This document shows positions 33,718-42,887 of a stretch of DNA of 64,000 nt, piece after piece. Within the stretch, counting starts at the first letter, position 1; each line of letters starts with the position of its first letter. The DNA is taken from assembly GCA_910587995.1 (NCBI GenBank), contig CAJUNS010000005.1, positions 1-64,000 on the forward strand. Reading direction: 5' to 3'. A model generated the notes under the pieces. The model was not told the origin of the DNA. It was given only the letters and a program-made list of their open reading frames with translations, and did not search any database. This DNA is from an uncultured Oscillospiraceae bacterium. Lineage in GTDB: Bacteria; Bacillota_A; Clostridia; Oscillospirales; Acutalibacteraceae. Both the position numbers and the translations under genes were made by a program.

Positions 33718-34227
33718 TTAATAGACAAACCCGTCTGGCAGGCTGATATAGCCCCGAATATGCCCGTCTTTGGGCCGCTCTACCACGCCGGACACATTGC
33801 CCAGGTTTCCTTCGGCCGTAATCAGGGAATTGGGCCGGTTTTCCAGCACAATGCCTATATGATCGTGGACCTTATTGGCAAAGACCCGGTCGAACAATAC
33901 AATGTCTCCTGGCTGGGGCTGGCAGGCCGGGCCGCGCCAGCCGATGCGGTTATCCTCTTTGGCCCATTCCTCCCAGGCTCCGCAGCCAGCCAAATTGCAG
34001 CTGGCGCACTCCCTGGGCCGGATGGGAAAATCATACCCGGCGGTCCGGCAGCAGTGGTACACAAAGGCCGCGCACCACAGGCCGTCGGCCTCCTTCAGGG
34101 TCCATTTGTTCCCGGCCCAGGGCTCTATGATGGGCTGGATATTGGACTTGAGCCCCATTACCGCGCCGTGCCAGCATTTCAGGGCCTCCGCCCGGGCCAC
34201 CTGGGCCAAGTATTCTTTGGTTGTCAC
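33718..34227 (-). CDS. CHAP-domain amidase/peptidase
   Basis: Cysteine peptidase-like protein of 169 residues, CHAP (NlpC/P60-like) fold. The catalytic Cys is in GLWCAAFVYHCC, the His in KVHDHIGIV, and the polar third residue in ITAEGNLG. Such enzymes cut peptidoglycan or related amides, but there is no signal peptide, so it is either non-classically exported (for example by lysis) or acts inside. The start is GTG behind AGGAGG. An extra Cys-rich stretch (ECASCNLAGCG) may bind a metal. Confidence 0.8.
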   Translation of the reverse strand: MTTKEYLAQVARAEALKCWHGAVMGLKSNIQPIIEPWAGNKWTLKEADGLWCAAFVYHCCRTAGYDFPIRPRECASCNLAGCGAWEEWAKEDNRIGWRGPACQPQPGDIVLFDRVFANKVHDHIGIVLENRPNSLITAEGNLGNVSGVVERPKDGHIRGYISLPDGFVY

Positions 34228-34307
34228 TGCTGTTCCTCCTTATAAGGACGTTTGTTGTGGATGCGGCACAGGGCAAGGGCATAAGGCGCGTCCTCTCTCC
34301 TTCTTGC

Positions 34308-34862
34308 TCAGGCCTTCCCCTTTTTCGCGGGCTTTTTCCGAAGCTTCAGCTCTATGCCCCGTCTCTCCGCCGCCTCTTGCAAGGCCTGAACCGCCGTCCC
34401 GGCCCGGGTCTTTGGATCCGTTGGAGCGTCCTGGGAAAGCTGGGCCAGAATGGGCCGCAGGTCCTCCAGCTCCAGCCGGTTGACCGCCAGACAGTAAAAA
34501 CTTTTTCTCCGGCCATCGTTGCAGCGCTCTAGCAGAAAAGCCAATATGGCCTCCTTCTCCCGCAGGCGGCTGTGGCAGGCTTCCAAATCCTCCCGGGCGG
34601 CCTCCAAGTCCGCCGCCCGCCGCTGGTGGGTCAGAAAGGAATCGTACCGGTCAAAGTCCTGATAGCGCTGGCAGGGGTAGTCCGCGCACTGAAAGCAGTA
34701 TTCCACCCCGCCCCGCTCCAGGGCGCAGCGGGCCAGCTTGCAGGACTGGTTCCCCGCTCCACCCCCGCAGCCGGGGCAATGGCCGCCCAGCCTCATGGGG
34801 CAGAGCCCGCAGCTTAGGCCGCACAGGGCCACCCGCTGGTCCTCTCGGGAAAAACCTTTCAC
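34308..34862 (-). CDS. DUF3795 family Cys-rich protein
   Basis: Small protein of 184 residues whose N-terminal half is a DUF3795 domain with clustered Cys (CGLSCGLCPMRLGGHCPGCG, then CKLARC and CFQCADYPC), probably a zinc or Fe-S site. The C-terminal half is a charged helical region with a basic tail (KPAKKGKA). Function unknown. The start is GTG with AAAGGAG 6 bases upstream. It is preceded on this strand by a strong terminator, so it has its own promoter. Confidence 0.8.
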   Translation of the reverse strand: MKGFSREDQRVALCGLSCGLCPMRLGGHCPGCGGGAGNQSCKLARCALERGGVEYCFQCADYPCQRYQDFDRYDSFLTHQRRAADLEAAREDLEACHSRLREKEAILAFLLERCNDGRRKSFYCLAVNRLELEDLRPILAQLSQDAPTDPKTRAGTAVQALQEAAERRGIELKLRKKPAKKGKA

Positions 34863-34876
34863 ATGCCGCTCCTTTC

Positions 34877-34914
34877 AAAACCGCCCGCCTTACATGCTGG
34901 GCGGGCGGTTTTCG
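34877..34914. terminator. Bidirectional terminator after the EamA gene
   Basis: AAAACCGCCCGCC (34877-34889) pairs with GGCGGGCGGTTTT (34900-34912). T-runs on both strands. Confidence 0.92.
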
Positions 34915-34949
34915 TTTCTCTCTTTTTGCTGGGAATCTCCCGGCAGGGG

Positions 34950-35858
34950 TTAGGCCCCTTCCAGCGCGCCCATTAAAATGATGCCCGCGCCGGCAATGGC
35001 AATGGCCCCATACTGCCGCAGGGTCAGCTTTTCCTTAAGGAAGATGCGGGACAGAACCACGGAGAACAGGCAGTAGCTGGAAATCAGCGGCGCCGCCATA
35101 ATGCCGTTTTCCGCGATGGCGTATATGTAGAAAAACTGTCCCGCCGTTTCGCAGATGGCCCCCAGGCCCTTCTCCCGCTCTTCCCAGAGGGAGAATTTCT
35201 GCTTCTTTACAAAGACCAGGAAAATAAACGCCGCCACCGCGCACAGGAAGAAGGTGAACTCGTAAGCAATTTCCCCTTCCTCCTCGCTCATCAGGGCCCA
35301 AGCGTCCAGCACCAGGCTGTCGCCAAAAGTGCCCAAGGCGTCCACAATACAATAAATAATGGGGATGCTCACCGCCAGGGCGCTGACCGCGTATTTCTCC
35401 TCAATGACCTCGCCCCGGAAGCGCCGGGCCTTGTTCTCGTCCTTCATATCAAAGACCGAGAGCAGAATAACGCCCAGCACCACCAGCACCACGGAGACCA
35501 GCTGCAGGCCGTTCATGGTCTGGCCTAAAAACACAAAGCAGAGAATGGCCGCCACCGCTCCGGAGGAATTGCACACCGGAGAGGACACGGAGAGCTCCAA
35601 ATACCGCAGGCCAATGTAGCCGATGGCCATGGAGCCGATGTAGCAGGCGGAAACAGGCAGGTACTTGACAATGCTCATGGGGTCGAACTCCTGGTAGTTC
35701 AGGCAGAACATCACCAGGCCGTGAATCCCCATAACCGCGCCCACCATAATGACCATGCGCAGGTGGCTGTACTTGTCCCGGGGATCGGTGCCCATTTTCG
35801 AAAACAGATCGGACCCGCCCCAAAACAGGGCGGTAATCAGCGCGAATATAAACCACAT
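34950..35858 (-). CDS. EamA/DMT superfamily transporter
   Basis: Membrane protein of 302 residues with ten predicted helices arranged as two EamA halves, the second starting near residue 160. The first helix (FALITALFWGGSDLFSKMG) and the terminal SRIFLKEKLTLRQYGAIAIAGAGI are typical of drug/metabolite transporters. The substrate is unknown. A charged loop (DMKDENKARRFRGEVIEEK) lies between the halves. Monocistronic, ended by a strong terminator. Confidence 0.88.
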   Translation of the reverse strand: MWFIFALITALFWGGSDLFSKMGTDPRDKYSHLRMVIMVGAVMGIHGLVMFCLNYQEFDPMSIVKYLPVSACYIGSMAIGYIGLRYLELSVSSPVCNSSGAVAAILCFVFLGQTMNGLQLVSVVLVVLGVILLSVFDMKDENKARRFRGEVIEEKYAVSALAVSIPIIYCIVDALGTFGDSLVLDAWALMSEEEGEIAYEFTFFLCAVAAFIFLVFVKKQKFSLWEEREKGLGAICETAGQFFYIYAIAENGIMAAPLISSYCLFSVVLSRIFLKEKLTLRQYGAIAIAGAGIILMGALEGA

Positions 35859-36010
35859 TGGTATCAGTCCTTATTCATAAAATATGGGTTAACAGGAAAA
35901 TGAAAGCCGCTTCTTAGGGCGTGAAGGGGGCTCAAGGAACCTACCAGGGGCGCACATGTCAACCTTACCAGCCCAGCCCCAAACCGGGCGTCAAGCCTCC
36001 TCTTCCCGCC

Positions 36011-36103
36011 GGGAGTGTCCGTTTCGGAGAGCTTTTCGTGTTCCCCCCGCCCGCAGGGCGGGGGGGAACACAGATGATTATCACTGCGGTTGGGACACAC
36101 CCC
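36011..36103 (+). repeat. Palindromic MITE-like repeat, copy 3
   Basis: Left end GGGAGTGTCC, right end GGGACACACCCC. Central stem GTGTTCCCCCCGCCC with loop GCA; the right arm has one extra G. Flanks TTCCCGCC and TTCCCGAC agree at 7 of 8 positions. Same orientation as copy 1. It lies between the EamA and radical SAM genes. Confidence 0.88.
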
Positions 36104-36154
36104 CTTCCCGACCCGCCTAAGCGTATAGAAGTTTCTTAACCCGCCGGAGGCCAG

Positions 36155-37045
36155 CTAAAAGAATTGGGGGATGAATTGGGCTCCTTTGGCTGTGCGGTCC
36201 TGCACAAAGCCATCCAGCCCCAGCTGAAAGAGGGCCGCCTGGACTTTGTCCAGCTCCCGGCGGGTAATGGGCCGGGAGAGCTCGGGACAGCCCGGCAGGC
36301 CCCCCGGCTCCTTAGCCCGCCCCCAAGGGGTATACTGGGCCATCAGGCTCACCGGTATGCCGGGAAATTCCTTGGCAATGCGCTCTAGGGCGGCAATGGA
36401 ATTTTTGGTGTGCCCCGGCAGAATCAGGTGCCGGATGAGCACGCCCCTGCGCATAAGCCCGTCCCGGCCGTACTCCGGCGGCCCCACTTGACGCACCATT
36501 TCCCCAATGGCCGCAAGCGCCGCCTCCGGATAATCCGGCGCGCCGGACAGCGCCCCGGCCAGAGAGGGCTGGGCGTATTTGAAGTCGGGCAGATAGCAGT
36601 CCACCAGCCCCTCCAGGGTTCGCAGAGTCTCCACGCTCTCGTAGCCGGAGCTGTTGTAAATCACCGGCACAGGCAACCGCTGGATCAGCAGGGCCTCCCG
36701 CAGCTTGTCCGCGTAGTGCCCCGCTGTGACCAGATTGACGTTGTGGGCCCCTTCTTCCACCAACCGGAGCAGAATTTCATGAAGCTCTTGGGGCGTCACT
36801 GGCCGGCCGGGCTTTTCCCCGGCGCTGATTTCATAGTTCTGGCAGTAGACGCAGCCCAGGGAGCAGCCGGTAAAAAACACCGCCCCCGAGCCCCTGGTTC
36901 CGCTGATGGGGGGCTCTTCCCAATGGTGCAGGGCCGCCCGGGAAATGCGCATCTCCCGGCCGCTTTTGCACCGGCCCATGCCGCCGGGACCGTCCCGGGG
37001 CGCATGGCACCGGCGGGGGCACTGGCGGCACTGATAGGGGCTCAC
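36155..37045 (-). CDS. Radical SAM protein, PflA-like (COG1313/PflX type)
   Basis: Radical SAM enzyme of 296 residues related to pyruvate formate-lyase activating enzymes. The N-terminus has a Cys set (CRQCPRRC and later GRC) and the radical motif is CSLGCVYCQNY with the three cluster Cys. The TIM-barrel half contains NLVTAGHY and VIYNSSGYES, as in the COG1313 group of unknown role. The start is GTG 37045, whose GTGA overlaps the TGA stop of the exonuclease-PgeF gene, so translation is coupled and the products probably cooperate. Confidence 0.85.
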   Translation of the reverse strand: MSPYQCRQCPRRCHAPRDGPGGMGRCKSGREMRISRAALHHWEEPPISGTRGSGAVFFTGCSLGCVYCQNYEISAGEKPGRPVTPQELHEILLRLVEEGAHNVNLVTAGHYADKLREALLIQRLPVPVIYNSSGYESVETLRTLEGLVDCYLPDFKYAQPSLAGALSGAPDYPEAALAAIGEMVRQVGPPEYGRDGLMRRGVLIRHLILPGHTKNSIAALERIAKEFPGIPVSLMAQYTPWGRAKEPGGLPGCPELSRPITRRELDKVQAALFQLGLDGFVQDRTAKGAQFIPQFF

Positions 37046-38736
37046 GGGTTCAAGGCCAGCATGGCGCAGTTGCTGCCCCGCTGGCCCCTGGTCTTCCGGT
37101 GGGAGAAGAGCAGGCTGCTCTCCTCCATGGTGCACACCCGCCCCAGGGTGACGCGCTCCTCTCGCATGCCTGCCGCCAGCAGGGAACGGCGGCAGCATTC
37201 CCACAGGTCCACATGGTATTTTTCCTCACCGCAGCCAGTGGTTACCGGTCCGGACACAAAGTGTTCGGAACCTGCCAGGGCCAAAAACACCTGGGCCACC
37301 GGTTCGTCCACCTCAAAGCACTCCCTGCAGATGGAGGGGCCCACCGCGGCCAGCAGGTCCTCCGGGCGGGAGCCGAACTCCTCGGCCATCCGCCGCACCA
37401 TGACCTGTGGCATGCCGGCAGCGGCTCCCCGCCAGCCCGCGTGGGCAAGGCCGATGGCCCGCCGCACCGGGTCCACAAAGTAGACGGGCACGCAGTCCGC
37501 CGCATAGACCACCAAGGTGACCCCAGGCACATTGGTGCACAGTCCGTCGGCGCTTTGGCAGCTGTTCTCCCGCCAAATGCCCTGCCCCCTGTGCTCCAGG
37601 CCCACCCGGCGGATATCTGTCTTGTGCACCTGGACCCCGCACACCAAGGACTCGGGGTCAAAGCCCGCCGCCGCGCAGAAGCGCCGGTAGTTTTCGCTGA
37701 CCTTTTCCTCACTGTCCCCCCGGCCAAAGCCCAGGTTCATGGCGGCGAACTCTCCGCCGCTGACGCCGCCCAGCCGGGTGGAAAAGGCGTGGGTTACGGG
37801 CAGGCCCTTCCACTGGGGAAAGCGCAGCAGGCCCACCCCCTCCCGCACCTCCAGCTCCATGCCGCCCACCGGGCCGGGCACGGCCTCTCTGGGCGCTTCG
37901 ATTACGGGTACAGGAAATGTTTTTTTATTCACAATAAGCCCCTCGTATTTCTGTTTGATGATGACCCGCCCCAAAAAGCGGTAGCCGCAGCCGCGGCACT
38001 GGAAAGGCGCCCGGAACCCTTTGTTTCGCTGGTCCCAGCGGCCTGTCCGGCGGCAGCCCGCCCCGCAGGCCGGGCAGGAAAATTCCAAGTACTCCCGGCG
38101 GACCAGGGGGTCTTGCAGGTCTGTTACATAGCTGGTGCGGTAGGTCATTTTGTCATAAAATTCCGGCCCGCATGTTTCGATGTAGGGCCGGATGGCCTCC
38201 GGGTCGTAAATCCGCCGCAAAACCTCCAAAGTCACCAGGCTGTCGTCCAGGGCCCGGTGCTGGGCCCGCTGGGAAAGGTCCAGCCCCAGCAGCTCCGCCA
38301 CTTTGGAGAGCCCCGCCTGTTCCCGAACGCCCAGGCCCAGCCTTTCCTCGGCGTACCGCTGCAAGTCGCAGTATTGGGTGAGAAAAGGCACCTGGCCGCT
38401 GCCGCTGAAATACCGGCAGTTCACAATCAAAGTCAAAATATCGGCAGAGCCCCAGGTGACCAGCACCCGGTCCCCCAGCCAGCGGCGGAACCGGCTCACC
38501 GCCCCCATAAAGCTCAGGCCCCCGGTGAGGTTTTCCTCGGTGATGCTGGTCAGGTCCGCCACCACCGCGTTCAGCCGCTTGCCCACCTGGGGCCGCACAA
38601 AGCAGGAAAAGACGTCCTCTTCCTGCAGCCGCGGCCCGCATTTCACCGCACCGAACTCAATGATCTCGTTGATATATCCTTTCAGCCTCCGGCTGTAGGC
38701 CGCGTTCCATTCCAGGTCCAATATGGCAAATTCCAT
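37042..38736 (-). CDS. Fusion: DEDDh exonuclease, zinc ribbon, and PgeF/laccase-domain protein
   Basis: Single frame of 564 residues joining unrelated enzymes. Residues 1-190: RNase T/DnaQ-type 3'-5' exonuclease with Asp7, Glu9 and HRALDD (His160, Asp165). Residues 221-252: zinc ribbon (CPACGAGC and CRGCGY). Residues 293-564: polyphenol-oxidase/PgeF (YfiH, YlmD) domain with metal-site His371 (GVQVHKTD), Cys415 (AADCVPV) and His432 (AHAGWRG); this family edits peptidoglycan stems or acts on purine nucleosides. Met293 has no ribosome site before it, arguing against separate translation. ATG 38736 follows AAAGGAGG. Confidence 0.88.
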   Translation of the reverse strand: MEFAILDLEWNAAYSRRLKGYINEIIEFGAVKCGPRLQEEDVFSCFVRPQVGKRLNAVVADLTSITEENLTGGLSFMGAVSRFRRWLGDRVLVTWGSADILTLIVNCRYFSGSGQVPFLTQYCDLQRYAEERLGLGVREQAGLSKVAELLGLDLSQRAQHRALDDSLVTLEVLRRIYDPEAIRPYIETCGPEFYDKMTYRTSYVTDLQDPLVRREYLEFSCPACGAGCRRTGRWDQRNKGFRAPFQCRGCGYRFLGRVIIKQKYEGLIVNKKTFPVPVIEAPREAVPGPVGGMELEVREGVGLLRFPQWKGLPVTHAFSTRLGGVSGGEFAAMNLGFGRGDSEEKVSENYRRFCAAAGFDPESLVCGVQVHKTDIRRVGLEHRGQGIWRENSCQSADGLCTNVPGVTLVVYAADCVPVYFVDPVRRAIGLAHAGWRGAAAGMPQVMVRRMAEEFGSRPEDLLAAVGPSICRECFEVDEPVAQVFLALAGSEHFVSGPVTTGCGEEKYHVDLWECCRRSLLAAGMREERVTLGRVCTMEESSLLFSHRKTRGQRGSNCAMLALNP

Positions 38737-38815
38737 AGAGCCCGGCGCCTCCTTTCCAAGCCGCCCGCGGGCGGCGGTTTTTGATGCTGGCGGGAGGGCC
38801 CAAGATTTGGTCCCC

Positions 38816-40648
38816 TTACCGCTGGTTCTTCTTGCGGCTCTGCTGCTTCATCCGCTGTTCGTGGGAGAGCACCGCCTTGCGCATGCGCACGCTTTTGGGG
38901 GTCACCTCCACATACTCGTCCCCGGTGATAAACTCCAGGCACTGCTCCAGGCTCAGCACCGAATGGGGGGTCAGCTTCAAGGCCTCGTCCGCGCCGGAAG
39001 AACGGGTGTTAGTGGCGTGCTTTTTCTTGCACACATTCACCACAATGTCCTCCGTCTTGGGGTTCGCGCCCACAATCATACCCTCGTAAACCTCCACCCC
39101 GGGCCCTATGAACATCCGGCCCCGGTCTTGGGCGTAAAACAGCCCATAGGCTGTGGCTTCCCCCGCCTCAAAGGCCACCAGCGAGCCTTGCTGGCGCTGG
39201 AACACGTCTCCCTTATAGGGCTCATAGCCATCAAACACATGGTTCATAATGCCGTTGCCGTTGGTGTCGGTGAGAAACTCCGAGCGGTAGCCCATTAGGC
39301 AGCGGGAGGGAATTTTGAACTCCATATGGGTCATGCCCCCCTCCCGGGTGCCCATGTTGATAAGCTCCGCCTTTCTGGCGCCGATTTTTTCCATTACCGC
39401 CCCCACATAGTTGTCCGGGGTCTCAATCATCAGCAGCTCCATGGGCTCCAGCTTTTGGCCGTTCTTCTCCTTAAAAATCACCGTGGGCGGCGACACCTGG
39501 AACTCGTAGCCCTGGCGGCGCATCTGCTCAATGAGGATGGACAGGTGCAGCTCGCCCCGGCCCGAGACCTTAAAGGTGTCCATGCTGTCCGTCTCCTCCA
39601 CCCGCATGGCCACGTTGGTCTCCACCTCTTTGAAGAGCCGGTCCCGCAGGTTCCGGGAGGTGACGTATTTGCCTTCCCGCCCGGCAAAGGGGGAGTCGTT
39701 CACCTTGAACATCATGGAAACCGTTGGCTCGTCAATCTTTACAAAGGGCAGGGGCTCAATGTGCTCCGGGTCGCAGGCGGTTTGGCCGATGTTCAAATCC
39801 GTAATGCCGGAGACCGCGATAATATCCCCCAGCTGGGCGGAGGAAGCCTCCACCCGCTTGAGGCCCTCAAACTGGTAAAGCTTGCTGACCTTGGCGTTTT
39901 TGTGGCCCTCTTCGCCACCACCGCAAATAGCCACGGTTTGGCCGGACTGAATGCGGCCCCGCTCCACCCGGCCAATACCGATGCGGCCCACATAGCCGTC
40001 GTAGTCGATGTTGGAGAACAGCACCTGGGTGGGTCCCTCCAGGTCGCCCTGGGGCGCGGGGACCTCCCGCAAAATCATCTCAAACAGAGGCTCCATATCC
40101 GTGCCGGGAACATTGGGGTCCAAGCTGGCGCAGCCCTCCCGGGCGGAGCAGTAGGCCACGGGAAATTCCAGCTGGTCGTCGTTGGCCCCCAGCTCAATAA
40201 ACAGGTCCAGCACCTCGTCCACCACCTCGGCAGGGCGGGCGCCGGGGCGGTCGATCTTGTTCAGCACCACCAGGGGCTTTTTGCCCAGGCCCAGGGCCTT
40301 TTTCAGCACAAAGCGGGTCTGGGGCATACAGCCCTCAAAGGCGTCTACCAGCAGAATGACCCCGTCCACCATCATCAGCACCCGCTCCACCTCGCCGCCG
40401 AAGTCCGCGTGGCCGGGAGTGTCCACAATGTTTATTTTCGTGTCCTTATATTTCACCGCCGTGTTTTTGGAGAGTATGGTGATGCCCCGCTCCCGCTCCA
40501 GGTCGCCGGAGTCCATCACCCGTTCCGCCACAGCCTCGTTTTCCCGGAAGATGCCGCTCTGTTTTAAAAGCTGGTCCACCAAAGTGGTTTTGCCGTGGTC
40601 TACATGGGCGATGATTGCCACATTGCGCAGGTTGTTTCGAGTTCCCAT
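38816..40648 (-). CDS. typA: Translational GTPase TypA/BipA
   Basis: Ribosome-associated GTPase of 610 residues, full length. G motifs are intact: AHVDHGKTT, RGITI, DTPGHADF and NKIDRP. Domains II, III, V and the TypA-specific C-terminus follow, ending in a basic tail (KQQSRKKNQR). It acts in 50S assembly and stress or cold adaptation. Promoter with extended -10 at 40710-40738. The ribosome site is weak (AAAGGAA, 15 bases from the ATG), so the start is from homology of MGTRNNLRNVAIIAHVDHG. Confidence 0.96.
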   Translation of the reverse strand: MGTRNNLRNVAIIAHVDHGKTTLVDQLLKQSGIFRENEAVAERVMDSGDLERERGITILSKNTAVKYKDTKINIVDTPGHADFGGEVERVLMMVDGVILLVDAFEGCMPQTRFVLKKALGLGKKPLVVLNKIDRPGARPAEVVDEVLDLFIELGANDDQLEFPVAYCSAREGCASLDPNVPGTDMEPLFEMILREVPAPQGDLEGPTQVLFSNIDYDGYVGRIGIGRVERGRIQSGQTVAICGGGEEGHKNAKVSKLYQFEGLKRVEASSAQLGDIIAVSGITDLNIGQTACDPEHIEPLPFVKIDEPTVSMMFKVNDSPFAGREGKYVTSRNLRDRLFKEVETNVAMRVEETDSMDTFKVSGRGELHLSILIEQMRRQGYEFQVSPPTVIFKEKNGQKLEPMELLMIETPDNYVGAVMEKIGARKAELINMGTREGGMTHMEFKIPSRCLMGYRSEFLTDTNGNGIMNHVFDGYEPYKGDVFQRQQGSLVAFEAGEATAYGLFYAQDRGRMFIGPGVEVYEGMIVGANPKTEDIVVNVCKKKHATNTRSSGADEALKLTPHSVLSLEQCLEFITGDEYVEVTPKSVRMRKAVLSHEQRMKQQSRKKNQR

Positions 40649-40709
40649 CCTATTGTTTCCATTCCTTTCCGTTGGGGCTTCTTATGCTTAGCCTTTTCTC
40701 TAAATGATT

Positions 40710-40738
40710 ATTATACCACGCCGCTCCGGTTTTGAAAA
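40710..40738 (-). promoter_or_regulatory. Promoter of typA
   Basis: Minus strand TTTTCA (40733-40738), 17-nt spacer, TATAAT (40710-40715) with TGG before it (extended -10). Confidence 0.7.
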
Positions 40739-40753
40739 GCCCCATCTCGCGGC

Positions 40754-40843
40754 GGGAGTGTCCAAACCACAGAGACAATTTTTCGTGTTCCCCCGCCCTA
40801 CGGGCGGGGGAACACGAAAAACTCTCCGAAACGGACATTCCTC
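40754..40843 (-). repeat. Palindromic MITE-like repeat, copy 4
   Basis: GGGAGTGTCC at the left, GGACATTCCTC at the right, perfect 14-bp central stem with loop TAC. Exact 7-bp direct repeats TCGCGGC flank it (40747-40753 and 40844-40850). Opposite orientation to copy 1. Confidence 0.93.
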
Positions 40844-40983
40844 TCGCGGCGGCCGGGCGGGCGGTGGAGGCCGCTCCCTGCTGCTCCATAAACCCCTTGA
40901 CCTGCCTCAGGAAGCAGAGAGAGCCCAGAGGCCCTGGGCCTTTGGACTCCTCTCCCGTATCACCTGGAAAAACCCGCGCCTTT

Positions 40984-42693
40984 TCAGGCCTCTACCGCCA
41001 CTTGACGCAGGTAGGCCTGCACTTCGGCCTCTGTGCCCATGGCCAGCGCGGCTTCCGCCACCTGGTCCGCCGCCCCTTTGGTCCACCGGGCCACCGCCGC
41101 CCGCACGGCCAGCACGGACGCCGCCGCCACGCTGAACCCGCTAAGCCCAAAGGAGATCAGCAGGGGCGTCAGCCGGGGGTCAGCCGCCGCCTCGCCGCAC
41201 AGGCTGACCGGTATGTTCCTCTCCCGCCCCAGGCGGATGACCTCCCGCAGGGCGTGGAGCACCGCTGGCTGCATGGGAGAATAGAGCCCGGACACCTGGG
41301 GGCTGCCCCGGTCGCAGGCCATCACATAACCCACCAGGTCGTTGGTGCCAATGCTGAAAAAGTCCGCCTCCCGGGCCAGCGCGGCCGCTGTCAGCACCGC
41401 CGCCGGGGTCTCGATCATAATCCCCACCGGCAGGTTTCCCACACAGGGAAGCCCCTGGGCCTTCAGCTGGCTTCTGGCCTGGTCCAGCAGGGCCCGGGCC
41501 TCCCGCAGCTCTTCCAGGGTGGACACCATGGGCAGCATCACCCGCAGGTCCCCCAGCACGCCCGCCCGCAGCAGGGCCCGCAGCTGGGTGAGGAAGACCT
41601 CCCGGTTTTTGAGGCACCAGCGAATGCCCCGCAGCCCCAAGAAGGGGTTGGCCTCCTGGGCCAATTCCAGGCAGGCCGCCTCCTTGTCGCCGCCTACATC
41701 CAAAGTGCGGATGGTCAGGGGCCGGCCCTTTAGGTCTCGCAGGGTCTGGGCATAGGCCTGGTACTGCTCCTCCTCGCAGGGCGGATGCTGGCGGTTCATA
41801 AATAGGTACTCCGTTCGAAACAGCCCCACGCCCTCGCCGCCAGCCTCCAAAGCCCGGGCCGCGCCGCTGGGCATGCTTATGTTGCAGAGGAGCTTAAACT
41901 CCTCCCCGCTTTTCGCCTGGGTCTTTTTGTGCAAAAAATACTGGATGCGCCGCCGCTTTTCCAAAAAGGCGTCCTGGCGCTTCTGGTAGGCCTCAATTTC
42001 CTCTGGCTTTGGGGTGAAGATTACATCGCCCCGGGTACCGTCCACAATGACGAAGGCCCCGTCCGCCAGCCGGGAGACCGCCCCTTTTACCCCGCACACC
42101 GCCGGGACTCCCATGGCCCGGGCCAGAATGGATGAATGGGAGGTCATGCCCCCGCCCTCGGTGACAATGCCCGCGATGTTCTCGTTGTCGATGCCCGCCA
42201 TCACGGCGGCGCTCAGCTCCCTGGCCACCAGCACGGTACCCTTGGGGGCATGGCGCACGTCCGCCTCCTCCACCCCCAGCAGCTCCCGCTGGATGGCCCG
42301 GCACAGCTCCCGAACATCTTCGGCCCGGCGGCGGGTCAGTTCATCACTGCTGGCGGAAAACACCTCAATGTAGCCTCCGCACACCTCCTGCAAGGCCGCC
42401 TCGGCGCTTTTGCCCTGGTCAATCCGCTCTCCCACCCGTCTCAGCAGACTGGGGTCGCCGCTCATTGCCATATGGGCCTCCAGAATCCACGCGTCCTCTT
42501 CCCCGGCGGAACGCTTCAGATGTTCCATCTGCGCCTGGGTCTTCCGGCGGTAAGCCTCCGCCGCCTGCCGGAAGCGCTCCCGCTCGGCCTGGGCGCCGTT
42601 GGTCCGTTCCTCCCGGTATACCAAGCTGCATTCTTCCAAGAGCATCACCCTGCCCAGTCCGATTCCCTCTGACACCGCGGTTCCGTGCAGCAT
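40984..42693 (-). CDS. ptsI: Phosphoenolpyruvate-protein phosphotransferase (PTS enzyme I)
   Basis: Cytoplasmic enzyme I of the sugar phosphotransferase system, 569 residues, which takes phosphate from PEP and passes it to HPr. Active-site His186 is in GGGMTSHSSILAR. The PEP-binding barrel has LFRTEYLFM, IRTLDVGGDK and FFSIGTNDLVGY, with the Cys of VSLCGEAA. ATG 42693 is taken behind GAGGTG. Enzyme I usually has ptsH next to it; none is here. Promoter at 42750-42778. Confidence 0.95.
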   Translation of the reverse strand: MLHGTAVSEGIGLGRVMLLEECSLVYREERTNGAQAERERFRQAAEAYRRKTQAQMEHLKRSAGEEDAWILEAHMAMSGDPSLLRRVGERIDQGKSAEAALQEVCGGYIEVFSASSDELTRRRAEDVRELCRAIQRELLGVEEADVRHAPKGTVLVARELSAAVMAGIDNENIAGIVTEGGGMTSHSSILARAMGVPAVCGVKGAVSRLADGAFVIVDGTRGDVIFTPKPEEIEAYQKRQDAFLEKRRRIQYFLHKKTQAKSGEEFKLLCNISMPSGAARALEAGGEGVGLFRTEYLFMNRQHPPCEEEQYQAYAQTLRDLKGRPLTIRTLDVGGDKEAACLELAQEANPFLGLRGIRWCLKNREVFLTQLRALLRAGVLGDLRVMLPMVSTLEELREARALLDQARSQLKAQGLPCVGNLPVGIMIETPAAVLTAAALAREADFFSIGTNDLVGYVMACDRGSPQVSGLYSPMQPAVLHALREVIRLGRERNIPVSLCGEAAADPRLTPLLISFGLSGFSVAAASVLAVRAAVARWTKGAADQVAEAALAMGTEAEVQAYLRQVAVEA

Positions 42694-42749
42694 GACTTTC
42701 ACCTCGCCTCTCATTTTTGTTTAGACGCTTCCAATTTCTTCGTGATGGA

Positions 42750-42778
42750 ACTATAATTATTTTGCCTATTTGAGGCAA
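42750..42778 (-). promoter_or_regulatory. Promoter of ptsI
   Basis: Minus strand TTGCCT (42773-42778), 17-nt spacer, TATAGT (42750-42755). Confidence 0.6.
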
Positions 42779-42783
42779 GCTTT

Positions 42784-42815
42784 CCCACAGGCCAAAAACC
42801 TGTGGGCTGCTTTTT
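42784..42815. terminator. Hairpin with T-run between polysaccharide operon and ptsI
   Basis: CCCACAGG (42784-42791), loop CCAAAAA, CCTGTGGG (42799-42806), followed on the plus strand by CTGCTTTTT. On the minus strand it follows the O-antigen-ligase-like gene but lacks a good T-run. Confidence 0.55.
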
Positions 42816-42887
42816 ACTTGAAATTGTTTGGCCCAAGAGGCCCTCCAAGCCCAGAAAGCCGCTTACCCAAAAACAGCTGGGCTGGCT

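Larger units (their letters stand above)
40649..40983. other. Intergenic region with typA promoter and repeat copy 4
   Basis: Contains the typA promoter and the fourth palindromic repeat. The rest (40856-40983) carries no recognisable gene or signal. Confidence 0.6.

Noticed and set aside
37042..37861. A separate PgeF gene starting at Met293 of the fusion
   Set aside because: No ribosome site precedes that ATG, and the frame is open through the exonuclease and zinc ribbon.
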